Below are positions 47,260-58,834 of a stretch of DNA of 64,000 nt, piece after piece. Numbering within the stretch: the first letter of the stretch is position 1; the number at the start of each line of letters is the position of its first letter. Below the pieces are notes generated by a model. It was not told the origin of the DNA. It ran no database searches and worked only from the letters and a program-made list of their open reading frames with translations. Location: positions 1,302,001-1,366,000 of the forward strand of contig OZ231127.1 in NCBI GenBank assembly GCA_965153355.1, read 5' to 3'. The DNA is from Flaccisagitta enflata (lineage: Eukaryota; Chaetognatha; Sagittoidea; Aphragmophora). Made by a program: the position numbers and the translations under genes.

Positions 47260-47320
47260 ATTTTTTGTTTTGAATTTTTTGATCAAGAATGATATCGATG
47301 ACCACGTCACTGCTACTGAG
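47260..47320 (+). CDS. Candidate exon A
   Basis: Acceptor ACTGATCAG and donor GAG/GTAAGT (consensus). The open frame ends NDIDDHVTATE; entry phase 2, exit phase 0. It is phase-compatible with candidate exon B. Function unknown and weakly supported. Confidence 0.25.
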
Positions 47321-47326
47321 GTAAGT

Positions 47327-47329
<3 letters not shown>

Positions 47330-47368
<39 letters not shown>
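47330..47368. repeat. (GA)n microsatellite
   Basis: About 39 bp of GA directly after the candidate donor. Confidence 0.95.
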
Positions 47369-47369
<1 letters not shown>

Positions 47370-47964
47370 ATCCATTTGTCCAACCCTTGGTACAAAGGTC
47401 TATGCGCGTAGGCTGTCTTAGAAGCCCCAACCACCACTGTCCCTTTCCCATCGCAAGACGGCCCCTTTACTATCGCTTTACTGCCCCTGTCCACCCGCAA
47501 GCGACCACATACCTATTTGTCCAATATCCGGCCTCGTTACTCTCTTTCCATATCATTTCTGATAAAGTGATGCCGAAGGGGAAAGCGGAAACGGCTAACA
47601 CGAACACAAACAATGGAATTTGATTTAAGTCGATGGTAACCTTAACACCAGGCCATATGTAGGAGAGAGAGACACGCACAAAGAGACAGACACAGAGACG
47701 GACACACACAGACAGATCGAGACACAGAAAGAGACAAAGAGAGAGAGAAAAAAAAACCGAAGAGAGACCGAGACACAGATTGACATGTCGGGGTGCAAAT
47801 AAAGATTAAAGTATTTAAGTATTTTATAAGGTTTTCTATAGTACATAAAGAGTATGAAGTTAAAATGCTCTTTGTTTGCCGTGACCCGTACTTGTTGATC
47901 GTGGGCGCCAAGCGGGGATGTAGATAGTTTACATGTTTATGAAATATCGTTTCTTCCCGTTCAG

Positions 47965-48152
47965 ATGCAGAGTTTGCGTATAAAGAATTGGGGTACTAAC
48001 AACCACTCCGCTCGCAATCGTCCGTCCGTGCCCTCAAGAGTCCAGTCACACATCGAAATCAAAGGAAGAAATGGCCAAAGAACATACACGTTTATCTTCG
48101 CGGGATTGAGAAACTTACGTCCTCACTTCCGTGGCCCTTCGCCGCAATTCTG
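47965..48152 (+). CDS. Candidate exon B
   Basis: Strong acceptor (CGTTTCTTCCCGTTCAG) and consensus donor (CTG/GTGAGT). Phase 0 is open throughout: 62 codons of high-complexity sequence including HIEIKGRNGQRTYTFIF and NLRPHFRGPSPQF. I do not recognise it. It could follow candidate exon A or be an unrecognised exon of the DNAH1-like gene, with which I see no similarity. Confidence 0.35.
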
Positions 48153-48414
48153 GTGAGTCCTAGTCTGTCCTAAACCTGATAAGGTGGAAAAGCGCTGTGC
48201 CGGGGCGCACCAACAACGCCGTTTTCCGATGTTTGGCGGTAAAATTTGATTTTTTGCAATTTGGGTGTCGGAGACGGAAAGGGAACGACATCCCTGACTG
48301 ACTATGATGAAACTGTTTCTTAACTGTGTTTGAATCTAACTATTTTTAAGCAAAACACACACATCTTAGGGTGGTTGATTGTTTAGTAGCGCAGTGGTTA
48401 AATTAAGAACAAGG

Positions 48415-48568
48415 CCGGATACACGGCCACCAGTTGGGGACAGGTGGATAGGGGTGGAAATGCGCGTTTTTCCACTTTTCAACTCGAGCGTGAGGGACCA
48501 ACCGACCAACTGACGGACGGACGGACGGACGGACAATGCCTCTTATAGAGTTGCGTGTCCGCAACAAA
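48415..48568 (-). mobile_element. Hairpin-headed dispersed repeat, minus orientation, compact
   Basis: The head GTTGCGTGTCCGCAAC (48550-48565) is perfectly paired. The body and (GGAC)n tetramers follow in reverse, and the AACAAGGCCGGATACACGGC end is at 48413-48432. Confidence 0.75.
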
Positions 48569-48631
48569 AAAAGGCTTCATTTCTCTAGTAATGAGGTTAA
48601 TCTCATGTAAATGAGCACTTCATCAGTAATC

Positions 48632-50575
48632 CGACTCGAATTTATCGCTCCGACTCGAATTTATCGCTCCGACTCGAATTTATCGCTCCGACTCGAATTT
48701 ATCGCTCCGACTCGAATTTATCGCTCCGACTCGAATTTATCGCTCCGACTCGAATTTATCGCTCCGACTCGAATTTATCGCTCCGACTCGAATTTATCGC
48801 TCCGACTCGAATTTATCGCTCCGACTCGAATTTATCGCTCCGACTCGAATTTATCGCGCCGACTCGAATTTATCGCTCCGACTTGAATTTATCGCTCCCA
48901 CTCGAATTTATCGCTCCCACTCGAATTTATCGCTCCGACTCGAATTTATCGCTCCGACTCGAATTTATCGCTCCGACTCGAATTTATCGCTCCGACTCGA
49001 ATTTATCGCTCCGACTTGAATTTATCGCTCCCACTCGAATTTATCGCTCCCACTCGAATTTATCGCTCCCACTCGAATTTATCGCTCCCACTCGAATTTA
49101 TCGCTCCCACTCGAATTTATCGCTCCCACTCGAATTTATCGCTCCCACTCGAATTTATCGCTCCCACTCGAATTTATCGCTCCGACTCGAATTTATCGCT
49201 CCCACTCGAATTTATCGCTCCCACTCGAATTTATCGCTCCCACTCGAATTTATCGCTCCCACTCGAATTTATCGCTCCCACTCGAATTTATCGCTCCCAC
49301 TCGAATTTATCGCTCCCACTCGAATTTATCGCTCCCACTCGAATTTATCGCTCCCACTCGAATTTATCGCTCCCACTCGAATTTATCGCTCCGACTCAAA
49401 TTTATCGCTCCGACTCAAATTTATCGCTCCGACTCGAATTTATCGCTCCGACTCGAATTTATCGCTCCGACTCGAATTTATCGCTCCCACTCGAATTTAT
49501 CGCTCCCACTCGAATTTATCGCTCCCACTCGAATTTATCGCTCCCACTCGAATTTATCGCTCCGACTCAAATTTATCGCTCCGACTCAAATATATCGCTC
49601 CGACTCAAATATATCGCTCCGACTCAAATTTATCGCTCCGACTCAAATTTATCGCTCCGACTCAAATTTATCGCTCCGACTCAAATTTATCGCTCCGACT
49701 CAAATTTATCGCTCCGACTCAAATTTATCGCTCCGACTCAAATTTATCGCTCCGACTCAAATTTATCGCTCCGACTCAAATTTATCGCTCCGACTCAAAT
49801 CGCTCCGTATCGCTCCGACTCAAATTTATCGCTCCGACTCAAATTTATCGCTCCGACTCAAATTTATCGCTTATCGCTCCGACTCAAATTATCGCTCACT
49901 CAAATCAATAATCGCTCCGACTCAAATTTATGTTCCGACTCAGTTATCGCTCCAACTCCAAATCGCTCGAATCGCTCCGACTCCGAGTTATCGCTCCGAC
50001 TCCGAGTTATCGCTCCGACTCCGAGTTATCGCTCCGACTCCGAGTTATCGCTCCGACTCCGAGTTATCGCTCCGACTCCGAGTAATCACTCCGAGTTATC
50101 GCTCCGACTCCGAGTTATCGCTCCAACTCTGAGTTATCGCTCCGAGTTATCGCTCCGACTCCAGTTATCGCTCCAACTCCGAGTTATCGCTCCGACTCGA
50201 GTTATCGCTCAACTCGAGTTATCATCCACTCTGAGTTATCGCTCCGACTCTGAGTTATCGCTCCGACTCTGAGCTATCGCTCCAACTCTGAGTAATCACT
50301 CCAACTCTGAGTTATCACTCCGAGTTATCGCTCCGACTCCGAGTTATCGCTCCAACTCTGAGTAATCACTCCGAGTTATCGCTCCGACTCCGAGTTATCG
50401 CTCCAACTCTGAGTAATCACTCCGAGTTATCGCTCCGACTCCGAGTTATCGCTCCAACTCTGAGTAATCACTGCGAGTTATCGCTCCGACTCCGAATTAT
50501 CGCTCCAACTCTGAGTAATCACTCCGAGTTATCGCTCCGACTCCGAGTTATCGCTCCAACTCCGAATTATCGTTC
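48632..50575. repeat. Satellite of 19-bp units with a directional change in unit type
   Basis: About 70 units of CTCCGACTCGAATTTATCG (19 bp) run to about 49,880. Blocks of CCCACTCGAA and then CGACTCAAA variants appear in sequence. Shorter, irregular GACTCCGAGTTATCGCT-type units of 17-18 bp follow, with higher-order combinations to about 50,575. The two very long open frames (about 340 and 420 codons) exist because three units equal 57 bp without stops; I treat them as non-coding. Confidence 0.95.
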
Positions 50576-50853
50576 CACTCACTCTGCTCACTTGCTCCGC
50601 AGCGCTCTGCTCACTCGCTCCGCTCACAGACTAGCTCACTCACTTCGCTCACTCCCTTGTGCCAAACCTGAAGGCAATACCGCCCCTATCCACCAACATT
50701 ACTGCTTCTGCCTAACCGCAACACTGACCCACCCCACCCGCATACAACTTATTCGTTGTGTTTTTTGAAATGGCGCCAACACTATCTGTGACAGATTGAC
50801 GGACACAGCCATTTTGGTCGCGGACACATCATTAGGCACAAAGACCAATTTTT
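50576..50853. other. Spacer with CTCGCTC repeats
   Basis: CGCTCACT-type repeats as inside the 40383-40638 MITE, then hairpin-repeat-like debris. Confidence 0.4.
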
Positions 50854-53196
50854 AGTCGCGTGAACACGACTCTAGAAGCCGCTATGTCTGTCGGTCTGTC
50901 GGTCGGTCCGTCGGTCCGCAACTTTTTTGAAATATAGGCTTTATAGTCGTTTTAAAGGTTATTGAAGGTTATTAAAGGTAATTTTTGGTAATTATAGGTA
51001 ATTTTAGGTAATTTTAGGTAATTATAGGTATATATAGGTATTTTTGTAACCTGTATCATATAAGTCAGAAAAGTTGTCTCGGACTATAAATTGAGGTAAT
51101 TGTAGGAAAAATAGGAAATAATGGGTAATTATAGGTGATTATAGATAATTTATGGTAATTTAATGTAATTGTAGGTAATTATAGGTATTTACAGGTAGTT
51201 GTAGGTAAATGTGGGTAACCAGTGGCTGTCGCCAAACATGTGAATTGCAGAGGCAATTGACAACATGTTTAGTGGAAATACTTAAATTTTATTTTGTAAT
51301 GCTAAAAAAAGAAGTGAGAACATAGGATGAAGAAATAATAGAGAAACAAAAGCCATATTCATATTGGGAAAGACAAGGGAAGAACTGCAGAACAGTACCC
51401 ATATTCATTTAGGGAGAGACAAGGGAAAAACAGAGAAACAAAAGCTATACTGATAAAGTGAAAAATAAGGGAAGAACTGAAAAACATTACTTATATTCAT
51501 ATAGGGAAAGACAAGGGGAAGACAGACAAACAAAAGCCATATTGAAAAAGTGAAAAACAAGGGAAGAACTGAAAGATATTACCCATATTTATATAAGGAA
51601 GGACAGAGAAACGAAAGCCATATTGATATATGGAAAAACAAGAGCTGAAAAATATACACATATTCACATTTCAAAGAAAAGCAATATTGATGTAGGGGAA
51701 GACAAGGGAAGAACTGAAAAACATTACCGATATTCATACAGGGAAAGACAAGAGAAGAACTGAAAAACATTACCCATATTCATAAAGGGAAAGACAAGGG
51801 AAGAAGAGTGAAACAAAAGCCATATTGATGTAGGGAAAGACAAGGGAAGAACTGAAAAACATTACCCATATTCATACAGGGAGAGATAAGGAAAAAACTA
51901 GAAAAACATTACCCATATTCATACAGGGAAAGACAAGGGAAGGATAGAGAAACTAAAGCCATAATGATAAACGGGGAGATAAGGGAAGATTTGAAAAACA
52001 TTACCCATATTCATACATGGAAAGACAAGGGATGAACAGAGAAACAAAAGCCATATTGATGTAGGGGAAGACAAGGGAAGACAAGGGAAGAACTGAAAAA
52101 CATTACCTATATTCATACAGGGAAAGACAAGGGATGAGCAGAGAAACAAAAGTCATATTGATATATGGAAAGTTAAAGGAAAAGTTGAAAAACATTACCC
52201 ATATTCACATGGGGAAAGACAAGGGAAGAACAGAGAAACAAAAGCCATATCGATGTGGGGGAAGGCAAGGGAAGAACAGAGAAACAAAAGCCATATTGAT
52301 GGTGGGGAAGACTAGGGAAGAACTGAAAAACATTACCCATATTCATATAGGGAAAGACAAGGAAAGAACAGAGAAACAAAAGCCATATTGATGTAGGGGA
52401 AGACAATGGAAGAACTGAAAAACATTATCCATATTCATACAGGGAAAGACAAGGGAAGAACTGAAAAATATTTCCCATATTCATATAGGGAAAGACAAGG
52501 GAAGAACAGAGAAAAAAAAGCCATATTGATATAGGGAAAGACAAGGGAAGAACTAAAAAACATTACCCATATTCATATAGGGAAAGACAAGGGAAGAACA
52601 GAGAAACAAAAGCCATATTGATATAGGGAAAGACAAGGGAAGAACTAAAAAACATTACCCATATTCATATAGGGGAAGACAAGGGAAGAACTGAAAAACA
52701 TTACCTATATTCACATAGGGAAAGACAGGGAAGAATAGAAAAACATTATCAATATTAACATAGGGAAAGACAAGGGAAGAACAGAAAAACATTACCCATA
52801 TTCACATAGGGAAAGACAAGGGAAGAATAGAAAAACATTACTTATATTCATATAGGGAAAGACAAGAGGGGAACAGAGAAACAAAAGCCATTTTCATATG
52901 GGGAAAGACAAGGGAAGGACAGAGAAACAGAAGCCGTTTTCATATAGGGTTAGAAAAGGGAAGGACAAGGGAAAGACAGTGAAAAACAAAACCCTATTTT
53001 CAAAGAGAGTGGAAGGAAAAAGAAGGAAAAAAAAAGAAAAAAAAGAAGAAAAACATTTTGTGGAGTTATAGTGAATTGCTTAACGCAATTCACAATTATA
53101 GGAAGATATAGGTACTTAGTTATCTTCATTATCTTTATTACCTTAATTACCTTTATTACCCTTATTACCACGCGACTAAGGTTTGTTGACCTTGTT
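50854..53196 (+). mobile_element. Long hairpin-headed repeat, filled-site copy
   Basis: Head AGTCGCGTGAACACGACTC, CTAGAAGCCGCTATGTC and a GGTAATTATA-type array, colinear with 7075-7551. It is interrupted at 51219-53093, then resumes AATTATAGGAAGATATAGGT to the tail CACGCGACTAAGG and GACCTTGTT. Confidence 0.8.
51219..53093. mobile_element. 1.87-kb minisatellite-bearing insertion with terminal hairpins
   Basis: Defined by comparison with the uninterrupted copy at 7075-7551. The left end has CAGTGGCTGTCGCCA and a hairpin (GTGAATTGC..GCAATTGAC). The right end has a perfect 9-bp hairpin GTGAATTGC-TTAAC-GCAATTCAC. Between them is a tandem array of about 42-bp half-units (GAAAAACATTACCCATATTC and GAAACAAAAGCCATATTGAT, each followed by GGGAAAGACAAGGGAAGAAC). 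There is no coding capacity beyond repeat peptides. At most a 2-bp AA is duplicated. Confidence 0.8.
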
Positions 53197-53347
53197 AGTC
53201 GCAGACTCGCAACTCTATATGAGGCTTTGTCCGTCCATCGGTCCGTTGGTCCTTTGGTCCGTTATGCTCATCTTGAAAAGTGGGAAAACGCGCATTTCAG
53301 CCCCTGCCCACCCATCCGCAACTGGTGGCCGTGTATCTGGCCTTGTT
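53197..53347 (+). mobile_element. Hairpin-headed dispersed repeat, directly abutting the previous copy
   Basis: Head AGTCGCAGACTCGCAACTC, CTATATGAGGCTTTGTCCG, body GTGGGAAAACGCGCATTTC, tail CCGCAACTGGTGGCCGTG, end GGCCTTGTT. It starts at the base after the preceding copy's CTTGTT end, so it fixes both family boundaries. Confidence 0.8.
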
Positions 53348-53569
53348 TTTCTCAAACCCAACTGGTCAGCTAAGTATTGACTTTTTATTTTCTGCTTGGA
53401 TATATGTAGAGGCAAAAAATATCTTCTGGGCCAGTGAGATTGTAGCAACTTTGACGCACGTCGAAATATTTTACGATTTAATGAATTTAAAACTTTTTTA
53501 TTTTGCTCGGTGAATCTCTTACCTTTCTGTGAACTGTAATCAGGGCTTTTAAACCTAATGGGCTCTATA

Positions 53570-53733
53570 TAAGCCACTTTTTGGTCCGTCTAACAATTAC
53601 ATTCATATAAGCCCAATCTTCCAAGATACTTAACTGCCCACCTGTCCACGACTAAGGTTGCCCAATATCCATCCTCATCACTGCCCCTGCCCACCAGCAT
53701 GCGACTTGGGTAGCCGTGTATCCAGCCTTGATG
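53570..53733 (+). mobile_element. Hairpin-headed repeat fragment
   Basis: Retains GGTCCGTCTAAC, CCACCTGTCCACGACTAAGG, and a second tail ATGCGACTTGGGTAGCCGTG. Confidence 0.5.
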
Positions 53734-54824
53734 AGACTAGTTGGAGAAATAATCATTGTGAATGAGTGAATATGACGAATAAATAAAAGCAGGAAATTAT
53801 AACAGACCTTGTACCTTTATGATATTTTCTCTAAATAACAGAGGCAAGATGCTGAAACTGACGAAGGTGGAAATGATGTTCGTACACCGCATCGCTTTCG
53901 ACTCATTAGCTTAGCTGGAACATTTCATCAGGGGTATGTATTTGAGTTGCTTTTTATCTCCCCCCCCCTGCCTTTGATTTTCTTTCCCGCGGCATGCAGC
54001 GTCGCATGTTAAAATCTACAATTTTCTTCCCCAATTTTTCTTCCACAATTTTCTTCATCAATTAGTGTAGTTAAGGCTTGAATAGTGTTAAAATGTATTT
54101 TACTAAAGAGTTTTAGTCATTTTCTGATTGATTTATATGCCCATGTCTGTTCGACAAGGCCCGACACACAGCAGGAAAGTTGCCGACGGTTTGGCAGGGG
54201 AAATACGTAATGCAAAAATTGTGCGCAATTTAGAAATATTTGGGACGGACGGAATGAGGGATTGACCGACATGGCGAGGTGAAGTTGTATGTCCGGCATG
54301 TCTATTGGTCGGACGGTCGGTTGGTTATGCTCGCATCACAAAGTGGCAATACAACAGGCATTTTAACTTGGAAATGTGTCTATTTGCATCACTTAATTAG
54401 TGTTTCCTCCCCTGACCCAACAATGACACACACGCACACACACTCACACTCACACACACACAAACACACAAACACACACAAATACATGTACACACACACT
54501 GAATAAAAACACATATATGTGTTGCTGTCGGGACGGGGGAGGAAGCAGACTGATTGAATGATGCTTTAAACATTTTCATCTGCCTATCAGTCCCTCCGTA
54601 TCACGCATGCTGCTTGTCTCTAAAAGCCACATTTCAATTGGCTTGGCGGTTTGTCACATGTACAATGCTTCCTCCCCCTTCCATCCGCACGTGGCCAAGG
54701 TCGCTGTGTAAGCGGCGTTTTTAGATTTTTGTCATTTTTGTTGTGGTAAATGTTGTGTGCTTAAATAGGGTCCCCAAAATTGATGCGATCCTGTTTGGAC
54801 TCTTTCTTTCTCTCCCGCTTTTTA

Positions 54825-54962
54825 CTTGCGGACAGGCAACTCTATAAGAGGCTTTGTCCGTCGGTCCGTCGGTCCGCGATGATTGAGTTGAAAAGTGGTA
54901 AAACGCGCATTTCCGCCCCTGCCCACCCGTCCGCAACTGATGGCCATGTATCCGGCCTTGTT
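54825..54962 (+). mobile_element. Hairpin-headed dispersed repeat, compact
   Basis: CTTGCGGACAGGCAACTC head, CTATAAGAGGCTTTGTCCG, canonical body, tail CCGCAACTGATGGCCATG, end CCGGCCTTGTT. Confidence 0.75.
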
Positions 54963-54967
54963 CTCCT

Positions 54968-55018
54968 CTCTCTGTCTCTCTGTCTGTCAAACCTCTATCA
55001 TAAACGGTACTGTCTCTC

Positions 55019-55113
<95 letters not shown>
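54968..55113. repeat. (CT)n microsatellite with CTGT interruptions
   Basis: CT dinucleotides interrupted by a short unique segment near 54990-55015. Confidence 0.95.
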
Positions 55114-55117
<4 letters not shown>

Positions 55118-55317
55118 CTCATTTTCTGCAGCTGTTGGATCTGGAAGCCTACATCGGAATTTTAATGAAGACTAGGTCATTACGAAAAAGGCATATTGTC
55201 GTGGATGTCAATTGAACGAATTACACTGTATCTCAACAGGTAACATTACTGAAATATCCATTTAATAATTGATACTTTTGACACTTTTATTCATTCATAT
55301 ATTCATTCTCCTGTACA

Positions 55318-55319
<2 letters not shown>

Positions 55320-55412
<93 letters not shown>
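55320..55412. repeat. (CT)n microsatellite
   Basis: About 92 bp of pure CT. Confidence 0.97.
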
Positions 55413-55415
<3 letters not shown>

Positions 55416-55609
55416 ATTTGCTACTTTAGTCGGTAACAGCACTGCGAATTGTGAGAACTTCCGCAACGGGGAACTGTTAAAACCCGGTGCCCTGTTAGTG
55501 AAGCTATTACACACAGCCGCCCAGAGCACGACGCTAGTTGACCTGAAATGATCGCCACCAACTAAAGTGGTTTCATAACCCTGATAGTGCATAACACATG
55601 CACCACATT

Positions 55610-55745
55610 TAGGCACATTTAGGCTTTGTCTGTCCATCCCTCGGTCGGTTTGCCTCACTGTCATTCCAAAATGCACCAGTGTATCTTAAAAACTGCCCCT
55701 GTCCACCCGCACGCAACATGGGTAGCCGCATATTCGGCCCTGTTT
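55610..55745 (+). mobile_element. Hairpin-headed repeat, head degraded
   Basis: AGGCTTTGTCTGTCC, TCGGTCGGTT, tail CCGCACGCAACATGGGTAGC, end CGGCCCTGTT. Confidence 0.55.
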
Positions 55746-55860
55746 TCAGTTGCGGACATGTAACTTTATAAGAGGCTTTTCCATCCGTCGATTTGTAATG
55801 ATCAAGTTGGAAAGTGTGAAAACGCGCATTTCCACCCTGCCCACCCGTGCGCAACTGATT

Positions 55861-58514
55861 CACTTATTTTTTTTTTTTTTAAGAACCAAGTTTATAAGAA
55901 CATTAGGCTTCAAATCGTCAAAAATTGAAGAACATGCCAAGAACATTGGAAGGCTTTATTTCTTCCCAAATTTAAGAACATTGAGCTTAAAACATTAAAA
56001 ATTTAAGAACATTTTTTTCTGCGTTTTTTTTAATCAATTGTTCTTTGTAAATGGACAAACTCTATCGTTTCTGTTTAGCAAATTATGTCATTTTAAATAA
56101 CATATATTTTTATACTTTCATTGATCCAAATTCACTTAAAACGTTTAAATCTGCTACTTTGTTATTTTATTGATATTTTCCTTTATTTTCTCCTTAATGA
56201 CAAACTCAACACACATCTCTGGATACCCCCCCAAAGAGAATCGAAATATCCATTTTTTCTGACTGTGCCATTTGTCTTCAGGAACATGTGGACTACTAAA
56301 AAAAAACAAAGAACAAAAAAATTCTTCTGAAATTTTTTCATTTATATCACTTTTTATAGAAAAAAAGGTCAATTTAAGCATTTTTTTGGCATAAAATTAT
56401 TCATACAGCTTTCAAAATCCCAAAAAATATTGGAAATAGGTAGAAATAGCTAGAATACACATGTTTTTACGATTAACAGAAAGTTTTTTGGGATATCTTA
56501 AAGATAAGAGCATAAAAAAAGCAAAAAAAGGCAAAATATCGTTTTTTTCATATTTTTCTGTTTTAACTTGTTCATGCAGCATAATAACTCTTGGAAAATC
56601 TTAGAAATGTGTTGCAATAGCTAAAATATACATGTTATTACCCTTAGCATAAAGTTTTTTTTTATATCTTGAAGATAAGCGCATAAAAAAGCTAAAAACA
56701 GCAAAATATCCTTTTTTTCAGTATTTTTAAGTCCTAATTCTTTCATGCAGCATAAAAACTCTTAAAAAATGTTTAAAATGTGATGCAATAGCTAGGATAT
56801 ACATGTTTTTACCCTTGACAAAAAGTTTTTTTGGATATCACAAAAAATAAGAGTATAAAAAAGACCATAAAAATGGTTAAATATTATTATTTTTTAGTAA
56901 TTTTAAGTCCTTATTTCTTCATGCAGCGCAATAACTCCTGAAAAATCCTAGAAATGTATAGCAGTATTCTTGAGTATAGTTATTTTTAACCTAAATGACT
57001 AGTTTTTTTCAGAATACTCATAAGTTTACAGTTTAAAAATAATTTAAAAGAACAGAATATTAATATATTTAAGCAAAATAACTGGTTGTTCAGGTTAAAA
57101 ATAGTTATACTCAAGATTACTACTACACATTTCAAGGATTTTTCAGGAGTTATTATGCTGCATGAATAGATAGGGACTTAAAGTTACTAAAAAAAAGATA
57201 TTTTACCGTTTTTTGGGTCTTATCTTTAAGATATCCCAAAAAACTTTTTGTCAAGGGTAAAAACATGTATGTTCTAGCTATTGCCACACATTTCTAAGAT
57301 TTTTTAAGAGTTTTTATGCTGCATGAACAAATTAGGACTTGAAAATACTGAAAAAAAGGATATTCCGCCGTTTTTTGTTTTTTTATGCGCTTATTTTCAA
57401 GATTTCTCAAAAAACTTTTTGCTAGGGTAAAAACATGACATGCCCATGGGAGAGAAACATAGACCGCGATCATGTTTACAAGGAAGAAAAGTATGCTCCT
57501 CTGGTGGCAGATTTGTCACGTGATTTTACTGTTTATCAATTCTCGGTGGAAGTATCTGCAAGAGGGATGATAACGAAGGAAAACAAAGCTCGTTTGAAAT
57601 GCTTTGGCCTTAAATGTTGCGAAGCACGTAATTCGGATTTAAAGGCTCTGATTTCTGCCTGCTCAAGGGCCTCACTTCTCGTGTCCTTTAGCATTTTTTC
57701 GGCCCGTAATGAGCCGTCATGGTCCTTTCCTACGCCGCTTCTTGTCCGGACCTAACTCTTTTATCTGGTTTTACGTACACTATATTTTTATTTATTCATA
57801 CATTCGGTTCAATGACCTGTACTAGACCGACAGCCTTAATATTTTTTATGCGCCATGGAATCTAGTAATCTTCGAGTACCGATTGTATTGTTGCATTGCA
57901 TTGTTTAATGCATGTTCATTGTGTTTTCTCATGAAAATTACAACTCTACTACTAGCTATTGCAACACATTTCTAAGATTTTCCAAGAGTTATTATGCTGC
58001 ATGGACAAATTAGGACAGAAAAATACTGAAAGAAGCGATATTTTGCCGTTTTTAGGCTTTTTTTAAGCTCTTATCTTCAAGATATCCCAAAAAAATTTTT
58101 GTTAATGGTAAAAACATGTGTATTCTAGCTATTGCCACATATTTCCAGGATTTTTTTGAATTTTCAAAGCCGTATGAACAATTGTATGAATAAAAAGTGC
58201 TAAAAATGACCTTTTTTTGCCTAAAAAGTGATATAAATGAAAAAATTTCAGAAGATTTTTTTTGTTTTTTGTTTTTTTTAGTATTCCACATATTCCCGAA
58301 GGCAAACGACAGCCAGAAAAAATGGATTTTTCGATTCTCTTTGGGGGGGGTATCCAGAGGTGTGTGTCAAAATAATTAGGAACGTTCTTTATTGAAGGTT
58401 AAAAAGTGTCTTTATATAAAGAACAATTTAAGAACATTCAAGCTTTCAAACTGCTCAAAATTTAAGAACATTGAAGGCTTGCTCAAAAAATGACGTTCTT
58501 ATAAAAAAAAAGTG
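55861..58514. mobile_element. 2.65-kb palindromic TA-family element with inserted cargo
   Basis: Ends CACTTATTTTTTTTTTTTTA and GTTCTTATAAAAAAAAAGTG match the short CACTT/TTATAAGAAC MITEs. Long arms (about 1.1 kb each) pair across a centre near 57,050 (AGGTTAAAAATAGTTATACT with its inverse). Arms themselves consist of diverged 120-190 bp units (AGCTATTGCAACACATTTCT / CTTATCTTCAAGATATCCCA). The right arm is interrupted at 57437-57950. Confidence 0.8.
57437..57950 (+). pseudogene. Reverse-transcriptase-associated fragment inside the palindrome
   Basis: A 106-codon open frame from 57435 reads CPWERNIDRDHVYKEEKYAP then FSVEVSARGMITKENKARLK. This resembles the 'PWE.N...H..K..KY..L' plus 'EVG.RG.I...N' segment found after the polymerase in many invertebrate non-LTR retrotransposon proteins (recalled, not searched). 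It lacks catalytic motifs. Its borders fall inside the palindrome arm, at a point where the opposite arm is continuous, so it is a secondary insertion. Confidence 0.55.
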
Positions 58515-58547
58515 TATTGGCCGTGTATCCGACCTTATTAAATCCTG

Positions 58548-58834
58548 CCATTATTGATTTTGATTGCAGCCATATGGTGTTTGCTGGAGTCAGCCGTCCA
58601 TATCGCGTTGAGTAGGACAACTGGCGAATAGACGAGATTACCCTCTCCCAAAGAAGACGATGACCGTTTGCTCGATGGAATCAAAGATACAGGTGCAACA
58701 GGGTGTCTGTGTGTGTGTGCGTGACACAGACTGACAGAAAGCGTCATCGCGTTGATTGTTGCATTTTTTGTGAGTCTTACTTTTTAAAAGGTTATGTAAT
58801 GTTAAGTTATAGAAATCTATATACACTGATGTCT
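58548..58834. other. Unannotated spacer
   Basis: Mixed sequence with a short GT tract near 58703; no exon supported. Confidence 0.35.

Larger units (their letters stand above)
55748..58547 (+). mobile_element. Hairpin-headed repeat interrupted by a 2.65-kb palindromic element
   Basis: Head AGTTGCGGACATGTAACTT and body to GTGCGCAACTGAT (55860). It resumes after the insertion at 58515 with TTGGCCGTGTATCCGACCTT. The uninterrupted equivalent is CGCAACTGATGGCCATGTAT at 54945. Confidence 0.75.

Noticed and set aside
48611-50272. Open frames of about 340 and 420 codons with a regular 19-residue peptide repeat
   Set aside because: They exist only because a 19-bp unit without stops keeps all frames open. 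Frames are interrupted when unit length drifts, and there is no start context, splice site or non-repeat domain.
51219-53093. Helitron interpretation of the minisatellite insertion
   Set aside because: The left end CCAG could be the reverse of CTGG and hairpins lie near the ends, but the other end lacks the expected TC/GA terminus and AA rather than A/T is at the junction. Left unclassified.
53834-53934. Coding-looking stretch with text such as RTPHRFRLISLAGTF preceded by AACAG
   Set aside because: Weak acceptor, no clear donor, and the frame runs into a dispersed repeat. No partner exon.
55131-55215. Possible exon after TTTTCTGCAG (LLDLEAYIGILMKTRSLRKR)
   Set aside because: Good acceptor but only a short frame ending in a stop, next to a CT microsatellite that mimics a pyrimidine tract. 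No support for a gene.
57435-57755. Stand-alone gene at 57.4 kb
   Set aside because: It has no splice signals, lies within one arm of a palindromic element, and resembles a piece of a retrotransposon protein.
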